Shown here piece after piece: positions 9,601 through 17,901 of a stretch of DNA of 58,360 nt. The position numbers and the translations under genes were made by a program. The stretch comes from Treponema sp. (lineage in GTDB: Bacteria > Spirochaetota > Spirochaetia > Treponematales > Treponemataceae), in contig JAAVAO010000017.1 in the NCBI GenBank assembly GCA_014803985.1, positions 1 through 58,360 of the forward strand, given 5' to 3'. Within the stretch, counting starts at the first letter, position 1. Each line of letters starts with the position of its first letter. Under the pieces are notes generated by a model, which searched no databases, was not told the DNA's origin, and was given only the letters and a program-made list of their open reading frames with translations.

Positions 9601-9946
9601 TGTTAGCAACCGCAGAAATGACATACTCTGTGATTTTATTGTTGCTTTCGTCTTTTGCCTCTACACGAACAATGCGGTTTGAACCTGCTGGAATCCCCTC
9701 TATTTTCACAAAGCCTTTGCCATTCACAACCTCTTGTGCATCGGCTGAAATCGGAAAATCAATACCCTTTCCATACACGGTAGCGACAGCACTTTTTATC
9801 TCATTTTGAACTAGTAATCTACCCCCCCCCTCCTCGTTACTCAACACAAGACTACCAAATTCAGAAGAGCGGGACTGTAAATTGAGGTTAGAACAAGAAG
9901 CCAACAACACCACAAAGGTCGCCAAAACCAACCCGATTTTTTTCAT
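6605..9946 (-). CDS. pulA: Type I pullulanase, surface lipoprotein (GH13_14)
   Basis: The enzyme hydrolyses alpha-1,6 branches in pullulan and starch outside the cell. The 1113 residues run in order: signal peptide with lipobox LLASC, an N-terminal module shared with the two GH13 proteins downstream on the map (about 25-280), a CBM26-like stretch (about 290-400), a chitobiase-C-like repeat with TARYTTDGTNPYS (about 415-490), a CBM48-like domain, and the GH13 barrel. The barrel has the type I hallmark YNWGYDP (near 680), DVVYNH (near 724), nucleophile in DGFRFD (near 785), acid/base in YGEPW (near 819) and SAHDN (near 919). The start at 9946 follows GAGAGGTG; the longer frame runs into intergenic hairpins. 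A G9 tract sits at codons 39-42. Confidence 0.93.
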   Translation of the reverse strand: MKKIGLVLATFVVLLASCSNLNLQSRSSEFGSLVLSNEEGGGRLLVQNEIKSAVATVYGKGIDFPISADAQEVVNGKGFVKIEGIPAGSNRIVRVEAKDESNNKITEYVISAVANIEPDVSTSVNITWSSTVKGNLYYSAHIAKMNVSDAGISEKLDGIAQKITESKIHASLVNFAKIITDFNSIDASSFSVNSYKRKSATVTIQCFGIDGKSVLVADPASSVKVVSGDEATVQIESVLTGTWGVYTKLGDTYTKVGDVEVGENGGHFQIGESEATPTLPRNEESEYDGIKVLVNKNQSSAYSYIWYWTCLDSNDKPMAAYPDSSENYEWKKFEKLEDDGTYYYKEFKGAAKVNVLIVTASGSKLYTTGNDDADGWNFTAPGIYEITKTGATKQDVAGPSISLSRNTGATFSGASLDVVITVKNCTTARYTTDGTNPYSSSTAQTLTGTKTLSLGAGLSVGGKVTLRVYGDDGTVYTDVSATYEKVEKSSVTRLGAYYTSKQTSFSIWSPDSSNVTVTVTPNGGTAKEYTCVKNFPIDSDYPDVQNIYGVTVQGDLHLAEYQFKIGGKAVRDPYGVMINNKSQQNVVLDLSKTDPLDGWAERPALENREDAIIYEVHVRDFTIDSSSGVEQSKRGKFPGMVQTGTTYGTVKTGIDHLKELGVTHVQILPMYDFGTEMYNWGYDPMNYNIPEEQYSTCPDDYVGRVREVKEMINEFHKNGIRVVMDVVYNHTYSKDMFTGISSKYYTKTDLSGCGNSIDSGVPMVSRFIRDSLEYWVDEYNIDGFRFDLIGIFHRDAVKGWGEYLNVEKFPSRNLLMYGEPWNGYAEDTEDTKKVRYGTTSGMASGHIGVFNGAYREQIKGDNDKKGKAYMFNDTISWDGAIAAGMRGSIKAVKNTTDLTNMWDSMFCYDPEQSINYISAHDNLCLWDKIVYSLDKNDDYAKRVDKFGMGIVMTSQGIPFIHAGDEFLRSKAPNGDWTYAHNSYNASDEYNKIRWADKVTNKAVFDYYKDAIALRKETPGMRLTTWDEIKSRMTTKVKYEGASGINCTNDSSLPDKVVVSIIDNNLAIVFNPGNNFTVSLPSGSWTKVFDINGSVSDSSSKICEGTAVTVFKKN
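9822..9830 (-). repeat. Homopolymeric G9 tract inside pulA
   Basis: Nine G residues on the coding strand encode part of EEGGGR, about 20 codons after the lipobox cysteine. The tract is in frame at nine. Gain or loss of one base would truncate the pullulanase early. One of three G9 tracts in the window; elsewhere runs do not exceed six. Confidence 0.85.
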
Positions 9947-9985
9947 TTTAACACCTCTCATCATTATTAAAAACAAGGTAAAAAA

Positions 9986-10091
9986 CCAATGAACCTTCCG
10001 CCAGTTTTGCGTGTACAAAGCAGGGGGGAGAAGTCTCTCCCTCGTCCGCACTTCGTTGCGGCCTACCCTCTCTAGCGGGGGACACCCCCGC
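9986..10091. repeat. GC-rich hairpin cluster and repeat copy D
   Basis: The 196-bp gap between pullulanase and amylase holds three hairpins: GGGAGA/TCTCCC at 10026-10041, CCGCA/TGCGG at 10046-10061 and GCGGGGG/CCCCCGC at 10075-10091. The left edge has the AATGAACCTTCCGCC motif found in the other repeat copies. It is clearly richer in G and C than its surroundings. It may reduce read-through from the amylase gene, but no T-run follows. Confidence 0.55.
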
Positions 10092-10142
10092 AACGCCCCC
10101 ATTGAATGTCCACCCTTTAGGGCATATATCACTCCCGCCTAT

Positions 10143-12992
10143 TTAGTTCAATATGTATACCGCAGAATATGCAGGACATGAACCCGTATACGCTTTATTT
10201 GTAATCAAATCTGTTCCGCTTGCCTGATAACTATAGGGTGAACCTGAACCATTGATAATATACGTAATTGTTTCGCCGTCAGCAGTTTTCTTTCCCACAT
10301 AAATATCACCGCTCGCTGTCACCGTTTCATTCTTTCCTCGCCATAACGCAGGATGAGAAGCACGAGCGTTCATAACGCCAGTCGTAAAGTCAATCACGCT
10401 TTGTTCATTCGCATTAAAGCCTGAAATTTTCCCCGTTGAACGCGCAACATTATCATTCCATGCCCCAAGATCTCCACCATTTTTGTAACCATCAACATAC
10501 GCGCCCCATTCATCTCCATAGTACACAGTAATAGGCCCTGAATATGCACCGACAATTGCCATTGCAATCTTATGTTTTCCAAAATACAAAGCAGAATTGT
10601 TTGTTGGAGAACACGAAAATTTCCAGTTCAAAAGATTTCCCAGTCTCACAAGATCATGATTTGTAACAAACAAATTCGGATGATAGCCCTCATCATGAAC
10701 ATAGCCCTTTTCAGACGCAGTTTTCATAGTGTATGTGATAGCACCCGAAAGATTCGGTCCTTTCACTTCCTTGCTTTCCTCTATAGCCAAAGACTGAATC
10801 AACTGATAGCGCGCAGGAAAGTCAAAGCAAGACTGCAAACCGTACCCAGCGGCACTGCCTTTATCAACCGAGCCTTTTTGAATTAAAGTGGCATCTCCCA
10901 TCCAATGCTCGCCAACCGTATATCCAAGAGTTCCCCAATCAGTGCCAAAGCCTCCGTTTTGCGCTGCAGCATTTTTTATCGTCGTCCTAATGTCATACCA
11001 ATAGTTATGTCCGCCAGTATGACAATCCTCTCCATTATTGTCCGCATGCCCATCTCCATTTCCATTTTTCCCCAAACCAACTTGATAGCACTGGTCAAAT
11101 CTCCAGCCATCAATTTTATATTCTGTAATCCAATAGGAGGCAACTTCATTAAAAAAGTCAAGGCTCTTTGGATAATCGCATGCTTCATATTGACCATTAG
11201 ATCTAACAGGCACTTTCCCACTAGGTGACGCAGCAACACCAGCAGAGCCCCAGTGTCCAAACACGCCGTCAAGAATAATAGCAATGCCTTTTTCATGTGC
11301 CTTTTCAACTAATTCTGCAAAAACCTGCTTTGTTCCAAAGTTAGGGTCAATGTCAAAATAATTATATGTAAAATATCCTGTAGAATTTAAATGTGCACTT
11401 GAACCTTTTGATGAGTCAAAAATCGGAGTCATCCATAGCGCATTCATTCCTAGCCCTTTGATATAGTCAAGCGCATTGATAATCCCCCGCAAATCTCCTC
11501 CTTTCAGAGCATTGCTCGGTCCATAAGCATACTGATACCCGATTGATTTGTCTCCGTCTTGAAAACTTGAAACCATAACTTGATAAATACGGAGTTCATC
11601 CCACTCAGTCGGCATATCGCCTTGCGATGTGCTTTCTGTAACTTTTATAGCACCAGAAATTTGCGTACTGCCCGCATCATTTAGAATCTCTCCACTCACA
11701 GAAAGCGTTTTTTCCACTGTTGTAAAGTCAGAAACAGGGAATGAGTTTGAGCCAATGACTAACTTTTTTGTAACGCCACCAATTGTAATGCTCCCTGAAA
11801 TAAGAGGCGTGTCGCTTGTTACCGTAATCGTGATTGTTCCGCCAAGTTTTGCAGAAGACGGCAAACTATAAGAGGGAGGATTTGGTTCATTTGAAATAAA
11901 CGTTGAAGGTTGAGCGCCGTTTTGAGTGATTCTATATGCACCTTGAGAAGTTATTGGTATATCAATCTCGCGAAGCTTTCCTCCGCTTTTATTGGTAATA
12001 AGCAATTTCACAGAGGTACAATTCTCAAAGTTGAAAATATAGTCATCATCGCTCATCGTACTATCCATCTCAATGCCAGGCCATGTTGTATTTGGATATG
12101 CACTTTTGTCGGAACAGTCCCAATAGTGAATCAACGGATAATTCAAATTCTTTGCAACTTGAATTTGTATTCCAGAAACTGCTTTTTTCCCAAGCGTTAT
12201 GCTTGTGCCGTCCCCTGAAACAGAAACCTGCTTTATAAGTTGCTCATCGACATACACATTCCATGTTCCCTCAAGCACATTTTTGATTTCAATGGTTTGC
12301 TCATCAGCGGAAAAGGCAGCAGACACACTTGACACGGGATCTGAAATCTGCACTTTCTTTCCTGAATAGCCATAGGCAGTAATTGAAACAGTTCGTGCAG
12401 GTCTTTTATATGAATCAACTGAAAAAGAATCTACGTTTATTGTATCAAAATCGGCGGCAATTTTATCGGCATCAAGCAAACGGGCATGAAAACCCGCCTC
12501 GGAAAATTGTTCTGCAAGTGCGTCAAGTTTTTTAGCAACATCGGCATTTGAAACATCTTTATTTTTGTGTAATGCCGCAAGATATATGTTTCCTTTTACA
12601 CTTGTTTCCCATGTTATGGCGTTTACAGAATTGACACCCTCGTTTATATCAACAACAGCGGTCAAACAGTAGTCAGTGATTTTTCCGTCAGTGTTATCTT
12701 GAGCTTGAACTTCAACAATTCTATTTGCACCCACAGGAATATTAGCAATAGTTACATTCCCTTTTCCAGACGAAACAGTTTCAGTAGAACGTAAAGGAGT
12801 TTGTATCCCAGAACCATACACTTGCACCGTTGCTTTTGTGATTTCAGAAACCGCCACCGCTCGTTCTACGCCCCCCTCAATCACAAGTGTGCCAGTTGCA
12901 GACTTTGGCTCATCAATGGTATTAGTGCAGGCAAGAAAAAACGCAGGAAGAACAAGCACCAAACCCAATAAAAATTTAATCTTTGTTATCAT
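10143..12992 (-). CDS. Alpha-amylase-family lipoprotein (GH13 with CBM26)
   Basis: This is a secreted glycoside hydrolase for alpha-glucans. The 949 residues comprise a lipoprotein signal (lipobox FLAC), the N-terminal module shared with its two neighbours (about 20-260), a CBM26-like starch-binding domain (about 265-365, with IHYWDCSD), a short beta-rich linker and a GH13 barrel. Barrel motifs are LDGVFGH (near 576), DGWRFD with the nucleophile (near 631), GEHW with the acid/base (near 697) and TNHD (near 778). The first motif has glycine where most GH13 enzymes have asparagine. The start at 12992 has a weak GGAAAA ahead of it. The subfamily cannot be fixed by eye. A G6 run occupies the position matching the pullulanase G9. 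Confidence 0.9.
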   Translation of the reverse strand: MITKIKFLLGLVLVLPAFFLACTNTIDEPKSATGTLVIEGGVERAVAVSEITKATVQVYGSGIQTPLRSTETVSSGKGNVTIANIPVGANRIVEVQAQDNTDGKITDYCLTAVVDINEGVNSVNAITWETSVKGNIYLAALHKNKDVSNADVAKKLDALAEQFSEAGFHARLLDADKIAADFDTINVDSFSVDSYKRPARTVSITAYGYSGKKVQISDPVSSVSAAFSADEQTIEIKNVLEGTWNVYVDEQLIKQVSVSGDGTSITLGKKAVSGIQIQVAKNLNYPLIHYWDCSDKSAYPNTTWPGIEMDSTMSDDDYIFNFENCTSVKLLITNKSGGKLREIDIPITSQGAYRITQNGAQPSTFISNEPNPPSYSLPSSAKLGGTITITVTSDTPLISGSITIGGVTKKLVIGSNSFPVSDFTTVEKTLSVSGEILNDAGSTQISGAIKVTESTSQGDMPTEWDELRIYQVMVSSFQDGDKSIGYQYAYGPSNALKGGDLRGIINALDYIKGLGMNALWMTPIFDSSKGSSAHLNSTGYFTYNYFDIDPNFGTKQVFAELVEKAHEKGIAIILDGVFGHWGSAGVAASPSGKVPVRSNGQYEACDYPKSLDFFNEVASYWITEYKIDGWRFDQCYQVGLGKNGNGDGHADNNGEDCHTGGHNYWYDIRTTIKNAAAQNGGFGTDWGTLGYTVGEHWMGDATLIQKGSVDKGSAAGYGLQSCFDFPARYQLIQSLAIEESKEVKGPNLSGAITYTMKTASEKGYVHDEGYHPNLFVTNHDLVRLGNLLNWKFSCSPTNNSALYFGKHKIAMAIVGAYSGPITVYYGDEWGAYVDGYKNGGDLGAWNDNVARSTGKISGFNANEQSVIDFTTGVMNARASHPALWRGKNETVTASGDIYVGKKTADGETITYIINGSGSPYSYQASGTDLITNKAYTGSCPAYSAVYILN

Positions 12993-13009
12993 ACTTTTTT
13001 TCCAAAAAA

Positions 13010-13113
13010 GCGAGTTTGCATTGCAAACTCGCATACAGAACTAGGAGAGCAGGACAAAGCCCTGCGATCAAAAGTTGAAAAATAAAAATCGAAAAATCAA
13101 TGTACTTTCCGCC
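13010..13113 (+). repeat. Dispersed hairpin repeat, copy B
   Basis: It starts with a near-perfect 11-bp hairpin (13010-13020 with 13022-13032, one-base loop), continues with ATACAGAACT and a GCAGG/CCTGC hairpin, and ends at AATGTACTTTCCGCC. It matches copy A in order and spacing of elements. It lies in the 200-bp gap between the two amylase genes. Confidence 0.6.
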
Positions 13114-13139
13114 ATTTTTCGATTCACGGTAAAATCTCG

Positions 13140-13182
13140 TTTTCAGCAGAAAGAAAGTTGAAACTCTCTTTACTGCTGAAAA
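13140..13182 (-). terminator. Terminator after the first amylase gene
   Basis: TTTTCAGCAG (13140-13149) pairs with CTGCTGAAAA (13173-13182), extended by an inner AAAGA/TCTTT stem. It lies 10 bases past the stop codon at 13193 and the stem foot supplies T residues on the minus strand. Confidence 0.7.
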
Positions 13183-13192
13183 TTACAGGAAT

Positions 13193-16100
13193 CTAAAACG
13201 TTCGCCCGAAATCCGCAGGATTTTTGTCGCTAACCAAAATAGGTTGCGTGTCAGAACCACCGTTGCTGAATGTTGCTTTTCCATTGAGGACTTGAGCCGA
13301 TGAACCATCATACCAGTTATAAACCGTTGTTCCATTGTCAAACAAGCCCGAAACATCAACAGAAGTGCCATTGATACCAATTGCAACTTTGTTTTCGCCC
13401 GCCGGTCCACTGTATGACCTCTTGAAAGCAGAGCCAGTTCCTGCACCAACCGCAGGATTGTACTTTCGGAAATTGCCGATTTTAGACCAATGCTTAATTC
13501 TATTATCAGTATCAGAAAGGAAGTTCATATCTCCACGGGTTTTCATATCAGCATCTCCCAGTCCGTCAATTTCTCCTCGGTCGCTTTCATCTCCATAGTA
13601 AATCTGAACGCCACCAGGGAGCAACCCCAAGTAAGTGCCAAGCTTCACCGCTCCCGTTGAACGATGCAAACCAGTGTCGTGACTTGAAACATAGCTTAAA
13701 ACACTGTTGCGGTTTCCGTTGTTATCGCTGTCACCATTTTTATTGATATTGACATAACTGCCCCAATCATTTGTTGTTGGGCTTTTTCCTGTATTTCCGC
13801 TTGACCCATTAAAACTAAAGTTAATCATAGAGTCAAAGCCGCCTGTTGTATAATAATCACCTTGACCCGATGTACTAGTCCAGCCAAAACACTCGCCTGT
13901 CATCCAAAAGTTTTCATCCCAATCTTTAGCACCTGTTCCGCCATCAGATTTAGAAGCATCCTTTCTCCATGCCTCAAGCGCAGACTGGCAGGCTTTTTTC
14001 AATTGCCCCCAACGGAACGGCTCAACATGCTTTGCGGTATCACAACGGAAGCCATCCACTCCGAATTCTCGAACCCATCCAGAAAGCCACATAACTTGAT
14101 AATCAGCAGGAGCAACATTTTTATCAGTTCTCCAATCGCCGCTTTGTCCATTCCAATCCACATTACTTATAGAAGGAACAATATATTTTTTCTTTGAATC
14201 ATCACTTAATTCTTTTCCCCACTTTGTAACAAGAACAGGAGCCATTCCAACGCTCGTTGTCAATTCGGTTTTCACATCGGGAAGTCCTCCACACGAACCA
14301 CCATATTCAGACCCCGAAGCATATCCAAACGAACGAATCCACGGACCAAACCAAGTGCTATCCCAAAGATTATTATCCCATTGTACAGTATCATTTGCAT
14401 CCCATTGACCGCCAGTTGCAGAAAGCCAGCCGTGGTCAGTATGATTCGTCTTTCCATAATTGTATGTAATCATATCTTCGGTGTTATTGTAGCCAACATG
14501 ATTCATTACCACATCCATAACCACACGAATTCCTTTTGAATGGCACGTGTTCACAAACTCACGGAACTCCTCGACCGTTCCCATATTCGCATCCATCATA
14601 GTCCAATCAAGCGTATAATAGCCATGGAATGCATAGTGCGGGAATTTTCCGTCTTTTCCGCCCACCCATCCATGCGCCTGCTCATACGGAGCGGTAATCC
14701 AAATTGCATTCACGCCGAGATTGTCAAAATAATCAATTTTCTGTGTCAATCCCTTGATGTCGCCGCCATGGAAAAGCGCAACGGTAGGAACGCCGTTAGC
14801 CTTGCTAGCAGGAGTTCGGTAATAAGAGGCATCATTTGATGTGTCTCCGTTATAAAATCTATCCGTCAACACGAAATAACAAAGAACATTGTCCCAAGTG
14901 AATGTGTCAGGAACATCGGGCTCTGAAACAGTTGTTATAGTTGCCTTTGCCACTGTTGTTCCCATGCTGCTTGTTGCGCTCGCTTCAACAGTAATTGCAG
15001 CATTCTCCTTGCTCGTGATGTCTGAAACATCGATTGAGAATGAGTTTCCAGAAACTGTCTTTGAGTCGCCATTGATTTTTACGGTTTTTGAAATAATTGC
15101 ATCATTATTTGCAATAAAGCTCACCATGATTTTTCCAGAAAGAGAAACGGTTTTTCCATCGGCAGGACTGATTGTTACCGTTGGTTTTGCAGGGTAGGTA
15201 ACTATTTCAGATTCTATCGTTGCAGTCAAATCTCCGCCACCTGAAACACTCACTTTCGTTCCTGTATATTCTTTCCAATCCCATTTTGAACCCGTGTGAT
15301 AACATAACCAATGCCCATCTGTTCCTGGTAATGTCAAGTCGTCAGTTTGTTTACCACTATTATTAGTTATAATAATAGACTCCACAGTACCTGCATCTTC
15401 TATAATAAAATAATACGCCTTTTCATCGTCTGTTAGGGTCATTTTTGTACCAGGCCACTTTCCAAATGGATAGTTATTACCTTTCCAACCATAAAGATAG
15501 CCACCGCCAGAAACTTCACCATACCCAGCATCCATATAGACTACTAAAGAAGCTGTTGCCTCTGTTACCGTTACCGTCTGCACCGCGCCTTTCTTTGTTA
15601 CACCGCCGTCCGTGTATGTTACTGTAATCTCCGTCGTTCCTGCGGAAACAAGCGTAACTACACCCTTTGATACGGTCGCCACAGCAGGAGCGGATGACAC
15701 CCACTGCGCACTGCCTGTTACATCTTTTTCTTCTCCGTCTGTGTAATAGGCTGTGGCTGTAAGATTGGGCAAATCGCCCGACACTTTAACATAACTTAAT
15801 TCAGCAGCACTATTGATTATGTAGTTGTTTTTAGATTTTAGGCTGTCTCCTTTATAGTCTTGAACAAACTTATCAAGAGCAATGCTTGCAGGGGCGCATT
15901 CTGGAATATGGTCGTCTGTGCCTTCTTTCACTTCTGAAATATTCACACCATTTTCAAAAAGTGCATTGTATACATATCCTTTTCTAGACGTTACCCATGT
16001 GATCTTATCAAGCGTATTATGACCTGCATTTATATCAACAACCGCGCGAAGAATAGCCCCGTCTATCGGTCTTCCATCATCATCAAGACCTTCAACAGTA

Positions 16101-16390
16101 ACTATCCTGTTTTTGCCGATTGGAATTCCCGTCACCATGAACGATCCAACTCCGCCTGAAACTCCTTGCACCTTCTGTTTAATTGGTGTAATTTCTCCGC
16201 CGCTCGATTCATTTCCAGTAATAGTAACCTCTGCTGCCGCTATAGTGTTCACGTCAAGGGCTCGTCCATCGCTCTTTCCAACTATAAGAGAACCTGTTTC
16301 CTGCGAATCAGATAGGGTGTTTGAACACCCAAAAAGCAACAGAAAAGACAAAAGCGCAAGTCCTAACACCACAATATGTTTTCTTATCAT
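13193..16390 (-). CDS. Alpha-amylase lipoprotein (GH13 with Big_2 and CBM26)
   Basis: This is a secreted alpha-amylase-family enzyme of 1065 residues. It has a lipoprotein signal (lipobox LFGC), the shared N-terminal module in a shorter form (about 20-150), a bacterial Ig-like Big_2 domain (about 190-275, ending in VSAGTTEITVTY), a CBM26-like domain (about 283-383), a second beta-rich domain and a GH13 barrel. The barrel has DVVMNH (near 626), DGFRCD with the nucleophile (near 781), TGECFGW with the acid/base (near 832) and SSHDT (near 903). ATG 16390 lies eight bases after AGGGAG and is preferred to GTG 16399. It is the first of the three glucan hydrolases in transcription order. Confidence 0.92.
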   Translation of the reverse strand: MIRKHIVVLGLALLSFLLLFGCSNTLSDSQETGSLIVGKSDGRALDVNTIAAAEVTITGNESSGGEITPIKQKVQGVSGGVGSFMVTGIPIGKNRIVTVEGLDDDGRPIDGAILRAVVDINAGHNTLDKITWVTSRKGYVYNALFENGVNISEVKEGTDDHIPECAPASIALDKFVQDYKGDSLKSKNNYIINSAAELSYVKVSGDLPNLTATAYYTDGEEKDVTGSAQWVSSAPAVATVSKGVVTLVSAGTTEITVTYTDGGVTKKGAVQTVTVTEATASLVVYMDAGYGEVSGGGYLYGWKGNNYPFGKWPGTKMTLTDDEKAYYFIIEDAGTVESIIITNNSGKQTDDLTLPGTDGHWLCYHTGSKWDWKEYTGTKVSVSGGGDLTATIESEIVTYPAKPTVTISPADGKTVSLSGKIMVSFIANNDAIISKTVKINGDSKTVSGNSFSIDVSDITSKENAAITVEASATSSMGTTVAKATITTVSEPDVPDTFTWDNVLCYFVLTDRFYNGDTSNDASYYRTPASKANGVPTVALFHGGDIKGLTQKIDYFDNLGVNAIWITAPYEQAHGWVGGKDGKFPHYAFHGYYTLDWTMMDANMGTVEEFREFVNTCHSKGIRVVMDVVMNHVGYNNTEDMITYNYGKTNHTDHGWLSATGGQWDANDTVQWDNNLWDSTWFGPWIRSFGYASGSEYGGSCGGLPDVKTELTTSVGMAPVLVTKWGKELSDDSKKKYIVPSISNVDWNGQSGDWRTDKNVAPADYQVMWLSGWVREFGVDGFRCDTAKHVEPFRWGQLKKACQSALEAWRKDASKSDGGTGAKDWDENFWMTGECFGWTSTSGQGDYYTTGGFDSMINFSFNGSSGNTGKSPTTNDWGSYVNINKNGDSDNNGNRNSVLSYVSSHDTGLHRSTGAVKLGTYLGLLPGGVQIYYGDESDRGEIDGLGDADMKTRGDMNFLSDTDNRIKHWSKIGNFRKYNPAVGAGTGSAFKRSYSGPAGENKVAIGINGTSVDVSGLFDNGTTVYNWYDGSSAQVLNGKATFSNGGSDTQPILVSDKNPADFGRTF

Positions 16391-16494
16391 CTTATACACT
16401 CCCTAAAAGGCAACTGCAGGAGACCGTCATTTCAAAGATCTCCCACAGACATCTCAATTTCCGCCCTTGTTTACCAAGCAGCGGAAAGAACTTA

Positions 16495-17889
16495 TTAGTT
16501 GAAGTCAAAAGAACCGTTTGCATTTCCAGAAGTCGGTCCATCTGGACCAATAACCTCCTGTCTACGCACCTCAACCTTTGGAGTAGTACTCGCCTTTTTA
16601 TTTCCTGTCTTTTTTGATGTCGCTGTAATCTTACATTCAAAAAAGCCTTCTCTCGTTGGTATATATATTGCTCTTGTTTCTCCAGTAAGGGGCTCTGAAT
16701 TTCCAGAAGTTTCATCTGGAATCTCATACCACTGGTATGCAAAAGTACAAGGAACATTAGTTGTTGGATTCACCATAAGCCCTTCGCCTAAATAAACCGA
16801 CTCACCAAAAGTCTCGTTACGAGTTATCCTAATATCTTCTTCAATAACGTTCACCGCTGAAGATTCATACTCTTTTCCAGCCACATAAACCGTACAATAG
16901 TACTTTGCAAAGTCAGCAGGAGTATACATTGCAGTATTCCCATTTGGCACAGGCTCGTCGTTACCACTTGTTTCTCCAGCCTTATACCACGTATATGAAT
17001 CTAGTTTGACATCATTTTCTACCTCGACAGAAAGCACACCTTTTGAAACTTCAGGAACTATTAAAGTTCCATTTTCTATTTTATATGGCTCCTGGGCAAC
17101 TATTGTAATTATTGGAATCTTTATATCATCAGCAGAACCTATCACTACATTCACTGTTTTTGAGTACACATCTTGATCGTTTGCAGTTACCTTAACATAA
17201 TATGCACCGTCTTCATTTGCCTCATAAGAACTGGTTGTTGCACCATCGATTCTGCTCCTATTTTTATACCACTGATAGATAATTTTAGCATTATCATCAC
17301 CAGGAACAGATGCCTCAACTGTAAGTTTAACACTTACAGGATCAACACCACCTTCCACATCCTTTGTAATCACTGGAGCAGCACCTGCTATTGTCTCGCC
17401 ACCACTTCCCTTCTTTTTAACATCCACGATAAACTCAAGCTCGCCCTCTTCTCCATTAGTTGCACTAAATGACAGTGTGAAAAAATATTTCCCTAACTGT
17501 CGAGGAATCTTATACAATGTAATTTTATAATTATGGTAATTTTTTTTATATGATGACATCTTTATATCATCATCAATTTCAAGTTCCTCTTCATCGCCGT
17601 CTTCTCCCAGACTATAAACAGCACTATCAAGTTCAAATTGATCTTTATCAGGGTAGTTTAGACTTCGTACATAGAATTTAATATCCTCTTGATCCTTATC
17701 GTCGTCCCACACATAGTCAAGGTGATTATCCTCAATTTCGTCCTTATTTTTAGAATCAGAATACATCGTCAAATCTAGGCTAGCAGGACCGCTAGAACCA
17801 GAGTGTTTACACGATGTTAATACCCCCCCCCATATCAGACATAACACGCTCATACTTAAGAAAGCAAAAAAAGCAAATCCTTTTTTCAT
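16495..17889 (-). CDS. Lipoprotein with Ig-like repeats
   Basis: No family is recognised for the whole 464-residue protein. It has a signal peptide with lipobox LTSC near residue 27, an acidic Asp/Glu-rich region (about 40-110) and at least three Ig-like repeats of about 90 residues. Each repeat has a Tyr/Thr-x-Trp-Tyr core (YQWYKN, YTWYKA, YQWYEI) and a later Tyr-Tyr/Phe-Phe strand. The C-terminus is a Gly/Asn-rich tail. It precedes the three GH13 genes on the same strand, about 100 bp away, so a role as a surface glucan-binding or scaffold protein is a guess from context. AGGGGG lies seven bases before the ATG. A G9 tract interrupts the signal-peptide codons. Confidence 0.75.
   Translation of the reverse strand: MKKGFAFFAFLSMSVLCLIWGGVLTSCKHSGSSGPASLDLTMYSDSKNKDEIEDNHLDYVWDDDKDQEDIKFYVRSLNYPDKDQFELDSAVYSLGEDGDEEELEIDDDIKMSSYKKNYHNYKITLYKIPRQLGKYFFTLSFSATNGEEGELEFIVDVKKKGSGGETIAGAAPVITKDVEGGVDPVSVKLTVEASVPGDDNAKIIYQWYKNRSRIDGATTSSYEANEDGAYYVKVTANDQDVYSKTVNVVIGSADDIKIPIITIVAQEPYKIENGTLIVPEVSKGVLSVEVENDVKLDSYTWYKAGETSGNDEPVPNGNTAMYTPADFAKYYCTVYVAGKEYESSAVNVIEEDIRITRNETFGESVYLGEGLMVNPTTNVPCTFAYQWYEIPDETSGNSEPLTGETRAIYIPTREGFFECKITATSKKTGNKKASTTPKVEVRRQEVIGPDGPTSGNANGSFDFN
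17823..17831 (-). repeat. Homopolymeric G9 tract in the signal peptide of the Ig-repeat lipoprotein
   Basis: Nine G residues on the coding strand encode Trp-Gly-Gly-Val, just before the lipobox. The frame is open at nine. A one-base change would destroy the lipobox and the downstream protein. Confidence 0.88.
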
Positions 17890-17901
17890 TGTTTCCCCCT
17901 G

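Noticed and set aside
9947..10132. N-terminal extension of the pullulanase frame
   Set aside because: It translates the GC-rich hairpin repeat region; a good ribosome binding site and lipoprotein signal mark the start at 9946.
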